DNA of 64,000 bases from UMGS363 sp051881815. GTDB taxonomy: Bacteria > Bacillota > Clostridia > Oscillospirales > Ruminococcaceae. Numbering within the stretch: the first letter of the stretch is position 1; each line of letters starts with the position of its first letter. Shown piece after piece: positions 39,593 through 47,881 of the stretch. The notes below the pieces were generated by a model. It saw only the letters and a program-made list of their open reading frames with translations. It searched no databases and was not told where the DNA came from. The DNA lies in contig JBJEQP010000041.1 in the NCBI GenBank assembly GCA_051881815.1, positions 62,001-126,000 of the forward strand, in the 5' to 3' direction. Both the position numbers and the translations under genes were made by a program.

Positions 39593-40897
39593 ATGAACTT
39601 TACCGCTATCCGTGAGAACGTCAAAAATGCCGATCTTTACAGGCACATGGGAAAAATTGAAAAGATCATCGGCATGACTGTCGAAGCAACGGGGCCCGAA
39701 TGTAACATCGGCGATGTCTGCCGCATTTTCCGCAAAGGCTCGGACGAGTTCATTTACGGCGAAGCGGTCGGCTTTAACGAGGGAAAGGTCGTTCTGATGC
39801 CTTATACCGACATTGACGGCATAGGTCCCGGCTCGATCGTTGACAATACGGGCAGACAGCTTGAAGTAAAGACGGGCGATGCGCTTGTTGGAAGGATCAT
39901 AAACGCCATAGGCGAGCCGATAGACGGCAAGGGTCCGATAAAAACGACGGATACCTACCCTATCGCAGGTATCCCCGTAAATCCGCTGACAAGACCGAGG
40001 ATCGACGATATCATCCCGTTCGGGGTAAAGGCTATCGACGGTCTGCTCACGATAGGCAGAGGTCAGCGTATGGGTATCTTTGCAGGCTCGGGCGTCGGTA
40101 AATCGACGCTTCTGGGCATGATCGCAAGGGAAGTAGAAGCAGACATCAACGTTATCGCTCTTGTCGGAGAGCGTGGACGAGAGGTGCTTGAATTCATCGA
40201 GCGTGACCTCGGGGAAAAGGGTATGGCAAGATCGGTTCTTGTCGTTGCTACATCCGACCAGCCCTCGATGATGAGAAATAAATGTCCGATGACTGCCACG
40301 GCTATCGCAGAATACTTCAAGGATCAGGGCAAAAACGTCCTGCTGATGATGGATTCGCTCACACGATATGCAATGGCGCAGCGTGAAATAGGTCTTGCAA
40401 CGGGCGAAGCGCCTATCGCAAGAGGCTACACGCCGTCAATTTACACAACTATGCCAAAGCTCCTTGAAAGAGCGGGAAACTTCGAAAAAGGCTCAATTAC
40501 GGGCATATATACCGTCCTTGTAGAAGGCGACGATACCAACGAGCCTATCTCCGACACGGTCAGAGGTATCATTGACGGTCATATCATTCTCTCCCGTAAG
40601 GTCGCGGCGAAAAACCACTATCCTGCGATAGAGATACTTGAATCGGTATCAAGACTTATGTCCGAGATCGCCGATAAAAAGCACAAGGACAATGCGGCAA
40701 AGCTGCGAAATCTTCTTTCGGTCTACAATGCAAACTACGACCTCGTTTCTATCGGCGCATACAAAAAAGGAACAAATCCTGCGCTCGATGAAGCGATCAA
40801 AAAAATAGATAAGATCAACGCATTTTTACAGCAGAAAACGGACGAGGCGTTCTCCTTCGAGGAAACGCTGAAAATGCTCGAGGACGCTGTGAAATGA
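39593..40897 (+). CDS. fliI: Flagellum-specific ATPase FliI
   Basis: A 434-residue F1-beta-like ATPase with Walker A Gly-Ser-Gly-Val-Gly-Lys-Ser-Thr near residue 167, Gly-Glu-Arg-Gly-Arg-Glu-Val near 198 and Walker B Val-Leu-Leu-Met-Met-Asp-Ser-Leu-Thr-Arg. It energises unfolding and delivery of export substrates in the flagellar type III system, working with FliH and FliJ. AGGAG precedes the ATG and belongs to the last, altered unit of the 97-bp repeat. Confidence 0.94.
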   Translation: MNFTAIRENVKNADLYRHMGKIEKIIGMTVEATGPECNIGDVCRIFRKGSDEFIYGEAVGFNEGKVVLMPYTDIDGIGPGSIVDNTGRQLEVKTGDALVGRIINAIGEPIDGKGPIKTTDTYPIAGIPVNPLTRPRIDDIIPFGVKAIDGLLTIGRGQRMGIFAGSGVGKSTLLGMIAREVEADINVIALVGERGREVLEFIERDLGEKGMARSVLVVATSDQPSMMRNKCPMTATAIAEYFKDQGKNVLLMMDSLTRYAMAQREIGLATGEAPIARGYTPSIYTTMPKLLERAGNFEKGSITGIYTVLVEGDDTNEPISDTVRGIIDGHIILSRKVAAKNHYPAIEILESVSRLMSEIADKKHKDNAAKLRNLLSVYNANYDLVSIGAYKKGTNPALDEAIKKIDKINAFLQQKTDEAFSFEETLKMLEDAVK

Positions 40898-40913
40898 TCG
40901 GAGGTAATCATTC

Positions 40914-41351
40914 TTGAAGCGGTTTGAGTTTTCACTTAACAAGCTTATGGGATATAAAAAACAGGTGCTTGACAGAGAAAAGAACAATCTCGCTCACCTG
41001 CGTATGCAGCAGCAGCAGATGCAGGAGGAAAAAGATCAGCTCGAAGCAAAGCTCAAACACTCGGCTGACGAATACCGTGAGCTTTCGGGCAAGGGCATAA
41101 CCGTTATGCAGATAACGATGTTCAAGAGCTATCACCAGTCCCTGCGTATGCAGATAAAGGAGCTGGAAAATTCAATAGAGGAAATGGAGAAAAAGGTGCA
41201 GAAGCAGCTCGGCGTTGTCATTGACGCAACGAAGGAGGTTTCCTCGCTTGAAAAGCTTGAAGAAAAACAGCTTGAAGAGTACAAGTTCAAGGTTCGGAAA
41301 GCGGAAGAACAGTTCATTTCCGAATATGTTATGAACAGTACTTATAAATAA
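40914..41351 (+). CDS. fliJ: Flagellar export protein FliJ
   Basis: A 145-residue protein that is almost entirely coiled coil, with the family N-terminus Phe-Glu-Phe-Ser-Leu-Asn-Lys-Leu-Met-Gly-Tyr-Lys. FliJ is the central stalk-like component that links the ATPase to FlhA and escorts chaperones. The start is TTG with GGAGG about 9 bases ahead. Identification rests on length, coiled-coil nature and position between fliI and fliK. Confidence 0.87.
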   Translation: MKRFEFSLNKLMGYKKQVLDREKNNLAHLRMQQQQMQEEKDQLEAKLKHSADEYRELSGKGITVMQITMFKSYHQSLRMQIKELENSIEEMEKKVQKQLGVVIDATKEVSSLEKLEEKQLEEYKFKVRKAEEQFISEYVMNSTYK

Positions 41352-41382
41352 ATTATTCTTCACTTGAAAGGAGGTGAAAATT

Positions 41383-42870
41383 ATGGATATAAGCGGCATA
41401 CTCAATATCGGCACGGATATTATCGATCCCGGCTTCGGTATGGCAGACAGCGGCTCGGCTTCGGATATAAGCTTCAACGATATCCTCGGCTCGGCGATCA
41501 CGGCAGAAACTCCCGTAACGGATGTTCCGCAGGAGATCGACATTGAAGAGGATACGGCAGATGACAGCACCTTCTCGCAGCTCGTTTCGGAGCTTGCGCA
41601 GGATGTTTCCAAAGCGGATAAAAGCGTTATCGACGCAGCGATAAAAATGATGCTCTCGGCCGGAAATGCGGCTGAAAGATTCATGTATGGCAGCTCGGAC
41701 AGCGCTTTGCAGAACGATGAGGAAAAAAGCACCGATGTTATCACGATTCTTTCCGATATGATAAAGCTCGTAAATTCACAGGGCGGCGACGAAAATGTTT
41801 CGGAAGAAGAAACGGGACTTTCACTTACGCTCGGAGATATTGCTTCATTGCTCAAAAAGGGACTTTCCGAAGGAATGACAGCAGAAGAGCTTTCGGATGA
41901 GATGAAAAGGCTTGTGCAGAATGATGATACCGACCTTTCGGCTCTTGCAAACGCAGCGGTTTCGATGATGGAAATGATGCCTGTCAGCATTGAGCCCGAG
42001 ATCCCCGATGAACTGCAGTTTGGATCGGCAGCAAAAGCGGCTTCGGTGACGGAAGTTCTTTCCTCCGACGCACCGCCGGCACAGAAGGCGGAAACGATCG
42101 TATCTATCTTTGAGAATAAGACGGAGCTTAACGATCTGCCTTCCTTTGAAAGCTTTTACGATTCTTTGAAGCTCGCATTTTCCGGCAAGACCGATGCAGA
42201 AATGCCTGATGCTTCCTTTGCGGCGATACGCAAGACGGCGGCATTTGCAAGGATCAATGATGTTTCGGCGCAGATAAGAGTTATTACAGGCTCGGACGAT
42301 GAAAGCGTTGTACAGACAGCGGCAATTGCGGCGGTCAATAACGTTCTTGCGGATATCATTCCCGATGCGGAGATACCGTCAGACCCTGTTGAGGTCTACA
42401 AGGAGCTTGCAGACTTTGCGGTAAGACAGATAACGCAGAGCATAAGCGAAAATGTTCAGAACGATCCGATACATGAGCTTGTAGTCGTACTCAAGCCTGA
42501 AAATCTCGGTGAAGTCGCAGTTAAGGTGACGACCGATACATCGGGTGCGGTTTCGATAGTTCTTGCAGCTTCAAACGAAGAGGTCGGCAGGGCGCTTGCA
42601 GCTAACTCGGCGGCACTTTCGGAAAGCTTTGCAAAGCAGAACATCAGCGTTGAAAATATCAATGTTGTTGCACCGTCGGAAGCAGCTTCCTATATGGGAC
42701 TTGACTTCTCGAACCGTGGCTTTGACCGCAGGAACGGCGACGCTTCACAGAGCGGAAATACGAACAACAGCCGTGTTTCCGGCATTTCAACAGCTGAGGA
42801 CGAAGCGGAAAGCGGCGTTACAGCGGCAAGAAAACTTTTAAAGGAGGCAAAATTATGGCTAACAGCTTAG
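41383..42870 (+). CDS. fliK: Flagellar hook-length control protein FliK
   Basis: A 495-residue, acidic, Ala/Ser/Asp-rich protein. The long N-terminal ruler region is low complexity. The C-terminal Flg_hook domain (about residues 355-435) has Val-Leu-Lys-Pro-Glu-Asn-Leu-Gly-Glu-Val-Ala-Val-Lys-Val and a helix with repeated Leu/Ala. FliK measures the hook and switches export specificity through FlhB. The ATG at 41383 with AAAGGAGG ahead is preferred to the in-frame GTG three codons earlier. The 3' end overlaps flgD by 16 bases. Confidence 0.88.
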   Translation: MDISGILNIGTDIIDPGFGMADSGSASDISFNDILGSAITAETPVTDVPQEIDIEEDTADDSTFSQLVSELAQDVSKADKSVIDAAIKMMLSAGNAAERFMYGSSDSALQNDEEKSTDVITILSDMIKLVNSQGGDENVSEEETGLSLTLGDIASLLKKGLSEGMTAEELSDEMKRLVQNDDTDLSALANAAVSMMEMMPVSIEPEIPDELQFGSAAKAASVTEVLSSDAPPAQKAETIVSIFENKTELNDLPSFESFYDSLKLAFSGKTDAEMPDASFAAIRKTAAFARINDVSAQIRVITGSDDESVVQTAAIAAVNNVLADIIPDAEIPSDPVEVYKELADFAVRQITQSISENVQNDPIHELVVVLKPENLGEVAVKVTTDTSGAVSIVLAASNEEVGRALAANSAALSESFAKQNISVENINVVAPSEAASYMGLDFSNRGFDRRNGDASQSGNTNNSRVSGISTAEDEAESGVTAARKLLKEAKLWLTA

Positions 42871-44585
42871 GAAACCTTTCTATCGAATCAACGGGCGGTG
42901 CTTATTCAAAGTACAGCAACAAGGTCGTTGATACGACAAAGGGCGACGAAGCTAATTCCTACATGGACTTCGACAGCTACTTAAAGGTACTCGCTGCGCA
43001 GATGTCCAATCAGGATTTCAACGATCCGATGAGTGATTCCGAAATGCTCCAGCAGATGTCTTCCTATTCAATGCTCGAAGGCATCAAGAATATGACCTCA
43101 CAGTCCAACATCAGCTATGCGACAAACCTTGTCGGAAAGGCTGTTACGGTAAATGACGGTTATGATTACGATACGGGCATTGTTGAATCGGTAGTTGTTA
43201 CGGACGGCACACCTTATCTTGTTGTAAACGGCGGCAAGTATGAAGTTTCGACCGTTTCAAATGTTACATCCGCCGACATTTACAATCTTCTCTCAAGGCT
43301 CATCGACCAGGAAGTAAATATCCACGGTGCGACCGAGGACGAGATAGTTGCAAGCGGCAAGGTAACGAATGTTCTTATGCTTGACGGCAATGCTTATGTT
43401 ATTGTTGACGGCAAGGAAAAATATCCGCTCAAGGATGTTTCGCTCAAAAGAGCAGAGGGCTCCGAGGAAGGCGGCGAGGGAGATACTTCCGAAAATGGCA
43501 CGGAAAACTCCGAAAGCACATCGGACAACACGACGATCACAGATACAGCCGTTCCCGGTTCGGAGGCAATGTCCAGCTATATAACACAGTCGGACGCTTT
43601 GTTCAGCGAGCTTATGAGCACCATTGATTCTATCAGCGGCAATGAAACACAGACCGCCAGCGTTATCAACAACCTTAAACCCAATCTTGACGGCTATGAA
43701 ACCGTAACGGTAACAAAGCTTGATATCCCGAACTATGCGGCAGCATTCATTGCACAGTATGAGGATCTTCAGGAGCTTATCGCTCCGAGCAGCGTACTTG
43801 CAAATGACAGCGATGTTATTTCAACAAATATGATCTCCGATGGGGAGAGCTCCGGCAAGGAAAACTCGGATATCAGCACTCTTATCGCAAACAGTACTTC
43901 TTCCGAGTCTCCCGCAGTTTCCACTTCAAAAAGAACCTTAACAATAGGTCAGAATGATACTCAGCTCACGACATCCAACCTTTATTCTTTGGCAAGAACA
44001 TCAAGAACGGGTAATCTTACTCCGACGCTTACAAACGACCAGGTTTACAATCTGATCACATCGGGCGACTACACAGCAAGATACAATCAGAAATACGGTC
44101 TTGAGTTGTATTCCGATTCAAAGCCGGGTATTTCTACTTCCGACTGCGTTCCGCACAGGATCTATGCAGACGAGTACCCCGAAGAAGCAGCACTTGCCGA
44201 CGCTATCGGAACAAGAATGTATGATATCCGATTCATCCACAACACAGCTATCACCACAAGGGTCGATACTTCAAGAGTTATCGGTACAACGATCAGCGGC
44301 AGAGAGATCTGTGAAATAGGCTTCTGCGGCATAGGCAGACTCGGCGAAGTTGTTACCTTCAAGGATGGAAAGCAGCGTGTTGAGATCATGTTCGACAACG
44401 GTCATTCGGCTTGGCTTGAAACATCGGGCAAATACACCATTGAAGAGATAATCAATCAGCAGGTCGGAGATGATGTTACACCGTTTGAAGTTGCATTGGC
44501 TTCTTACGCAAAGTCTGCTTCGGCACAGAGATTTGAAAATCTCAGGCAGAATCTTACTTCAATGGGAGTAAATGTTGTCGGCTAA
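42855..44585 (+). CDS. flgD: Flagellar hook-capping protein FlgD with long C-terminal extension
   Basis: A 576-residue protein. Residues 30-80 match the FlgD N-domain (Phe-Asp-Ser-Tyr-Leu-Lys-Val-Leu-Ala-Ala-Gln-Met-Ser-Asn-Gln-Asp and Ser-Met-Leu-Glu-Gly-Ile-Lys-Asn-Met), the part that caps the growing hook. About residues 85-195 are repeated small beta domains. Then comes a Glu/Ser/Thr linker and roughly 350 further residues not recognised from ordinary FlgD, which is usually 130-250 residues. The last 150 contain Cys-Val-Pro-His-Arg, Gly-Ile-Gly-Arg-Leu-Gly and Asp-Asn-Gly-His-Ser-Ala-Trp and look like a compact domain. No frameshift or stop separates the parts. Confidence 0.85.
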   Translation: MANSLGNLSIESTGGAYSKYSNKVVDTTKGDEANSYMDFDSYLKVLAAQMSNQDFNDPMSDSEMLQQMSSYSMLEGIKNMTSQSNISYATNLVGKAVTVNDGYDYDTGIVESVVVTDGTPYLVVNGGKYEVSTVSNVTSADIYNLLSRLIDQEVNIHGATEDEIVASGKVTNVLMLDGNAYVIVDGKEKYPLKDVSLKRAEGSEEGGEGDTSENGTENSESTSDNTTITDTAVPGSEAMSSYITQSDALFSELMSTIDSISGNETQTASVINNLKPNLDGYETVTVTKLDIPNYAAAFIAQYEDLQELIAPSSVLANDSDVISTNMISDGESSGKENSDISTLIANSTSSESPAVSTSKRTLTIGQNDTQLTTSNLYSLARTSRTGNLTPTLTNDQVYNLITSGDYTARYNQKYGLELYSDSKPGISTSDCVPHRIYADEYPEEAALADAIGTRMYDIRFIHNTAITTRVDTSRVIGTTISGREICEIGFCGIGRLGEVVTFKDGKQRVEIMFDNGHSAWLETSGKYTIEEIINQQVGDDVTPFEVALASYAKSASAQRFENLRQNLTSMGVNVVG

Positions 44586-44606
44586 ACGAAAGGACGGTGC
44601 TTCGGG

Positions 44607-45026
44607 TTGCTTATCAGCGAACTGATGCAGTCGAGAGGCATTGCGCCGGTCACTACGGGCAGAGTCGGCGGATTTACCCCTCCGAAGACCTCGGCTGAAG
44701 ACGGCGGATTTGCAAGGGAACTGCAAAATCAGCTTGACGAAAAAAAACGCACCGAGCAGAACGGACAAAGCGGAGTTGTCTTTTCCAAGCACGCTCTTGA
44801 GAGGATCTCCGAACGGCAGATAGATATTGAAAACGGCGATACTCTTGAACGGCTCAATAAGGCTGTTGAGCTTGCAGGCGAAAAAGGCTCGAATGACGCA
44901 CTTGTTATGATAGGCTCAAATGCTTTTATCGTCAGCATAAAAAACAACAAGGTCATAACGACCCTTTCTGCAGATGATATGCAGGGAAACATTTTTACGA
45001 ATATTGATTCAACTGTTATAATGTAA
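44607..45026 (+). CDS. Flagellar operon protein, TIGR02530 type
   Basis: A 139-residue protein whose C-terminal 85 residues match the small 'flagellar operon protein' family: Val-Phe-Ser-Lys-His-Ala-Leu-Glu-Arg-Ile-Ser-Glu-Arg, Glu-Lys-Gly-Ser-Asn-Asp-Ala-Leu-Val-Met-Ile-Gly and the ending Asn-Ile-Phe-Thr-Asn-Ile-Asp-Ser. The family is found between flgD and flgE in many Firmicutes; its role is not settled. The start is TTG with AAAGGACGG ahead. Confidence 0.85.
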   Translation: MLISELMQSRGIAPVTTGRVGGFTPPKTSAEDGGFARELQNQLDEKKRTEQNGQSGVVFSKHALERISERQIDIENGDTLERLNKAVELAGEKGSNDALVMIGSNAFIVSIKNNKVITTLSADDMQGNIFTNIDSTVIM

Positions 45027-45046
45027 ACAAACAGCTGCGTGTTTAC

Positions 45047-45102
45047 AACGATCGGACCTGACGGAGATCGTTACTGCACCCTGACCGACTTGACGGGTGC
45101 AG
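45047..45102 (+). other. Two stem-loops in front of flgE
   Basis: AACGATC (45047-45053) pairs with GATCGTT (45066-45072), and CTGCACCC (45074-45081) pairs with GGGTGCAG (45095-45102). Neither has a U-run. They lie in the 111-base flgE leader just ahead of TAAGGAG and may stabilise or mark a processed mRNA end. Confidence 0.6.
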
Positions 45103-45137
45103 CGCGTGGCACAAAGAGCTTTAAGGAGTGTTATAAA

Positions 45138-46478
45138 ATGGTTAGATCTCTTTATTCAGGCGTTTCGGGACTTACCTCCCACCAGACAAAAATGGACGTT
45201 ATCGGTAACAATATCGCAAACGTCAATACTTACGGCTTCAAATCCTCGAGAGCTTCCTTCAGCGATGTTTTCTACCAGTCGGTAAAGACCGCAGCTGCAG
45301 GTACCGAGAGCTTTGCAGGTAATAACCCCTCGACCGTTGGTTACGGTACGCAGGTAGCTTCTATCGACAGAGATATGTCGCAGTCCTCGTTCCAGTCCAC
45401 CAACAGAACTCTCGACCTTGCGATCAGCGGCGACGGTTTCTTCGCAACGGGCGCATTCTCTTCGGGCGCAGACGGCGGTGCTCCCGATATCACCGCTTCC
45501 CCCGATTCTATCACATACACAAGAAACGGTAACTTCGGCATCGACAGCGCAGGTAATCTCGTTTCCAACAACAACAGATTTATTCTCGGTACAAGAAACA
45601 CCGAAGAAGGACTTCTCAAAAACAGTGATCTGAGCGCACAGGAGCTTCTCAAGACAAAGCTTGAGGACAACAACGGCGACAATCAGATCAATTCCACCGA
45701 CTACACCTACGGCAATACGATCAACGTAAACGACCTTATCGCAGACGCTTACGGCATCTATACCGATGAGAACACAGGCTATCTTTACACGAACAGAAAG
45801 CCTGAAGCAGTAGTCAAGGACGGCAAGGTAGTCGGCTTCAAGCAGGGCGAGATCGACAGAGATCCTACAACAGGCGAAGAAAACTATTACCTCTGCGACC
45901 TCAAGGGCAACTATGTTACCTTTGACGACAAGACCGATCTTGCATTCTTCAAGTACACTATGGCTGATCCTGCAGATCCTGCCAGCACAGCAAGTATATC
46001 TGCATATAACATGGTAGATAACGGCGGCGTTTGGACTGCTACGGCATACACTATCGTTAATCAGCCAGATCCCAATAATCCGCTCGGCGTTGACGATCTC
46101 GGCGTAACAGGCAAGTTCACATACGCTGACCTTGCAGCCTTCACTATCGGCTCGGACGGCGTTATCACGACCACCTACAACAATACGCTCAAGGCTATCG
46201 CGCGTATTGAGATAACTGTTTTCGACAACCCCGAGGGTCTTATTGAAAACGGCGATACAAGCTTCACCGAAACTGCAGCTTCCGGCTCGGGCAAGGTAAG
46301 AAAAGCAGGCGAACAGGGCGCAGGCACTATCGCTTCCAACAAGCTCGAAATGTCCAACGTAAACCTTGCACAGGAATTCTCCGATATGATCGTTACACAG
46401 AGAGGCTTCCAGGCTAACGCAAGAATTATCACGACATCCGACTCGATGCTTGAAGAACTCGTAAACCTCAAGAGATAA
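45138..46478 (+). CDS. flgE: Flagellar hook protein FlgE
   Basis: A 446-residue axial protein. The N-terminus has the rod/hook signature Ser-Leu-Tyr-Ser-Gly-Val-Ser-Gly-Leu and Val-Ile-Gly-Asn-Asn-Ile-Ala-Asn-Val-Asn-Thr-Tyr-Gly-Phe-Lys. The C-terminus ends with Ser-Asn-Val-Asn-Leu-Ala-Gln-Glu-Phe and Thr-Gln-Arg-Gly-Phe-Gln-Ala-Asn-Ala-Arg. The middle holds variable, surface-exposed domains. It polymerises into the hook that links rod and filament. The ATG at 45138 is chosen over an upstream GTG-rich extension because TAAGGAG is seven to ten bases ahead and family N-termini begin here. Hairpins flank the gene on both sides. Confidence 0.94.
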   Translation: MVRSLYSGVSGLTSHQTKMDVIGNNIANVNTYGFKSSRASFSDVFYQSVKTAAAGTESFAGNNPSTVGYGTQVASIDRDMSQSSFQSTNRTLDLAISGDGFFATGAFSSGADGGAPDITASPDSITYTRNGNFGIDSAGNLVSNNNRFILGTRNTEEGLLKNSDLSAQELLKTKLEDNNGDNQINSTDYTYGNTINVNDLIADAYGIYTDENTGYLYTNRKPEAVVKDGKVVGFKQGEIDRDPTTGEENYYLCDLKGNYVTFDDKTDLAFFKYTMADPADPASTASISAYNMVDNGGVWTATAYTIVNQPDPNNPLGVDDLGVTGKFTYADLAAFTIGSDGVITTTYNNTLKAIARIEITVFDNPEGLIENGDTSFTETAASGSGKVRKAGEQGAGTIASNKLEMSNVNLAQEFSDMIVTQRGFQANARIITTSDSMLEELVNLKR

Positions 46479-46616
46479 GCGGGGAAGCCCCGCGGCAGGT
46501 TCGCGCCACGCTTCGTTTCGCCGAGGTGTGCATAATAAACTGTTTTTGCGGATCGGCTGTATTCTGCTCAATAATGTTTTATCCTTCGGTCGGCAGCTCT
46601 GTTCGGCGGAGCTGCC
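46479..46616 (+). other. Two stem-loops after flgE
   Basis: GCGGGG (46479-46484) pairs with CCCCGC (46488-46493) immediately after the stop codon, and GGCAGCTC (46592-46599) pairs with GAGCTGCC (46609-46616). No U-runs follow, so these are not typical terminators; they could cause partial termination or protect the flgE mRNA. The 167-base gap is long for this operon. Confidence 0.6.
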
Positions 46617-46645
46617 ATTCCGTGGGAGATGAAGGTGAAAAAGTA

Positions 46646-46834
46646 ATGATACTGGTAACAAGGCTAAACGGAACGCCGCTCATGCTCAATGAGGAATTCA
46701 TTGAAGCGGCAGAGGAAACTCCCGATACAGTTGTCACAATGATGAACGGTCATCGCTATATACTCAAAGAAAAGCTTGACGAAATTATTGAAAAAATGTT
46801 TGAATTCCGCCGAAACTGCGGTAAAGAGCAATGA
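46646..46834 (+). CDS. flbD: FlbD-family flagellar protein
   Basis: A 62-residue protein with the family N-terminus Met-Ile-x-Val-Thr-Arg-Leu-Asn-Gly-Thr-Pro and Thr-x-Val-Thr-Met-Met-Asn-Gly. FlbD-type proteins (SwrD in Bacillus) are small and support motor power. Longer in-frame starts exist, but they extend into the hairpin region; the ATG at 46646 matches the family start. It lies between flgE and motA, its usual position in clostridia. Confidence 0.88.
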   Translation: MILVTRLNGTPLMLNEEFIEAAEETPDTVVTMMNGHRYILKEKLDEIIEKMFEFRRNCGKEQ

Positions 46835-46891
46835 AAGATCCGGGTTTTAACTCGTTAAACATATAGAAAAATCAAGGAGGATATCTACCAA

Positions 46892-47686
46892 ATGAATATT
46901 TCAGGTATTATCGGTTTGGTTCTGGCTATTGGACTTATAGTTTTCGGAATCCTGCAGGGAGGAAGTATGCTTAACTTCTGGGATCCGTCTTCGGTGCTTA
47001 TCGTTCTGGGCGGTACTGTCGGTGCGCTTATTTTTACATATCCTGCTTCGGTTCTCAAAAACGTAGGCAAGATGCTCAAAATTGCATTTATGCCGAAAAA
47101 ATATGACCCCGAGGAATACATCGCACAGATGGTCGAGCATTGTAAAACTGCCCGTATGAAGGGTATACTTGCACTTGAAGAAAGTGCAAACGCCTGCACC
47201 GACCCGTTCATGAAGTCAGCGCTCATGCTCATAGTTGACGCTAATGAATCGGACAAGATAAAGTCCATGCTCGATGACTCGATCGACTTTATGTGCGAAC
47301 GTCACGAAAGCAACTTCGCTTTGTGGGTAAAGGGTTCAGCCGTTGCCCCTGCGATGGGAATGGTTGGTACGCTCGTTGGTCTTATCAATATGCTCAAGGG
47401 AATGGACGTTACAAGCTCCGATTCGGCTGCAACGCTCGGTCTTTCGATGTCCACCGCCCTTATCACAACGTTCTACGGCTGTATTGTTGCCCATATTTTC
47501 TGCGGACCTATAGGAAACCTCTGCAAATATAACCATAATCAGGAAATTCTCTGTTTACAGATAATAGAAGAGGGAACGCTCGCTATCGCAGCAGGCGCTA
47601 ACCCGAGATACGTTGAAGAAAAGCTCAGAATGATGCTCCCTGCGACTGCAAAACCGAAGGCAGGAAAAGGCGCGTCGGCAGAATAA
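46892..47686 (+). CDS. motA: Flagellar motor stator protein MotA
   Basis: A 264-residue protein with four membrane helices (about 3-22, 30-50, 150-170, 180-205) and a cytoplasmic loop holding the conserved acidic/basic torque residues. Pro-Ala-Met-Gly-Met-Val-Gly-Thr-Leu-Val-Gly-Leu near residue 155 is the family signature with the essential Pro. With MotB it forms the proton (or sodium) channel that pushes on FliG. GGAGG precedes the ATG. Confidence 0.93.
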   Translation: MNISGIIGLVLAIGLIVFGILQGGSMLNFWDPSSVLIVLGGTVGALIFTYPASVLKNVGKMLKIAFMPKKYDPEEYIAQMVEHCKTARMKGILALEESANACTDPFMKSALMLIVDANESDKIKSMLDDSIDFMCERHESNFALWVKGSAVAPAMGMVGTLVGLINMLKGMDVTSSDSAATLGLSMSTALITTFYGCIVAHIFCGPIGNLCKYNHNQEILCLQIIEEGTLAIAAGANPRYVEEKLRMMLPATAKPKAGKGASAE

Positions 47687-47781
47687 AGCCTGATTTGTCA
47701 TTTTCTGTAAAAAACGTTCGAAGGAAATTTTGAAAAATTCTATTTTTTTTACAAAAAACTATGGCAATTTGTTAAGAAATG

Positions 47782-47790
47782 TGGTATAAT
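47782..47790 (+). promoter_or_regulatory. Possible promoter between motA and motB
   Basis: TGGTATAAT is an extended -10 sequence in the 195-base gap between motA and motB, followed by about 90 bases of leader. No good -35 is present at 17 bases. The gap is unusual for genes that normally overlap. Confidence 0.4.
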
Positions 47791-47881
47791 AATTTGAAGT
47801 CTATAATTCAGATGCTTTATTACCGATTTTCTGACTACGAATTGTTATATATGTCTGTTTTTATACTGTGAGGTGATTTTT

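Noticed and set aside
41364..41546. A 60-codon frame starting at the fliK ribosome binding site
   Set aside because: It overlaps fliK in another frame, and its start codon is upstream of the AGGAGG that serves fliK.
45156..46661. A 501-codon open frame antisense to flgE, and similar long antisense frames opposite nrdD (22162-23685) and flhA (56283-57539)
   Set aside because: They exactly shadow strongly supported genes, have no ribosome binding sites and give low-complexity Cys/Val/Arg-rich translations. They arise from the codon bias of the sense genes.
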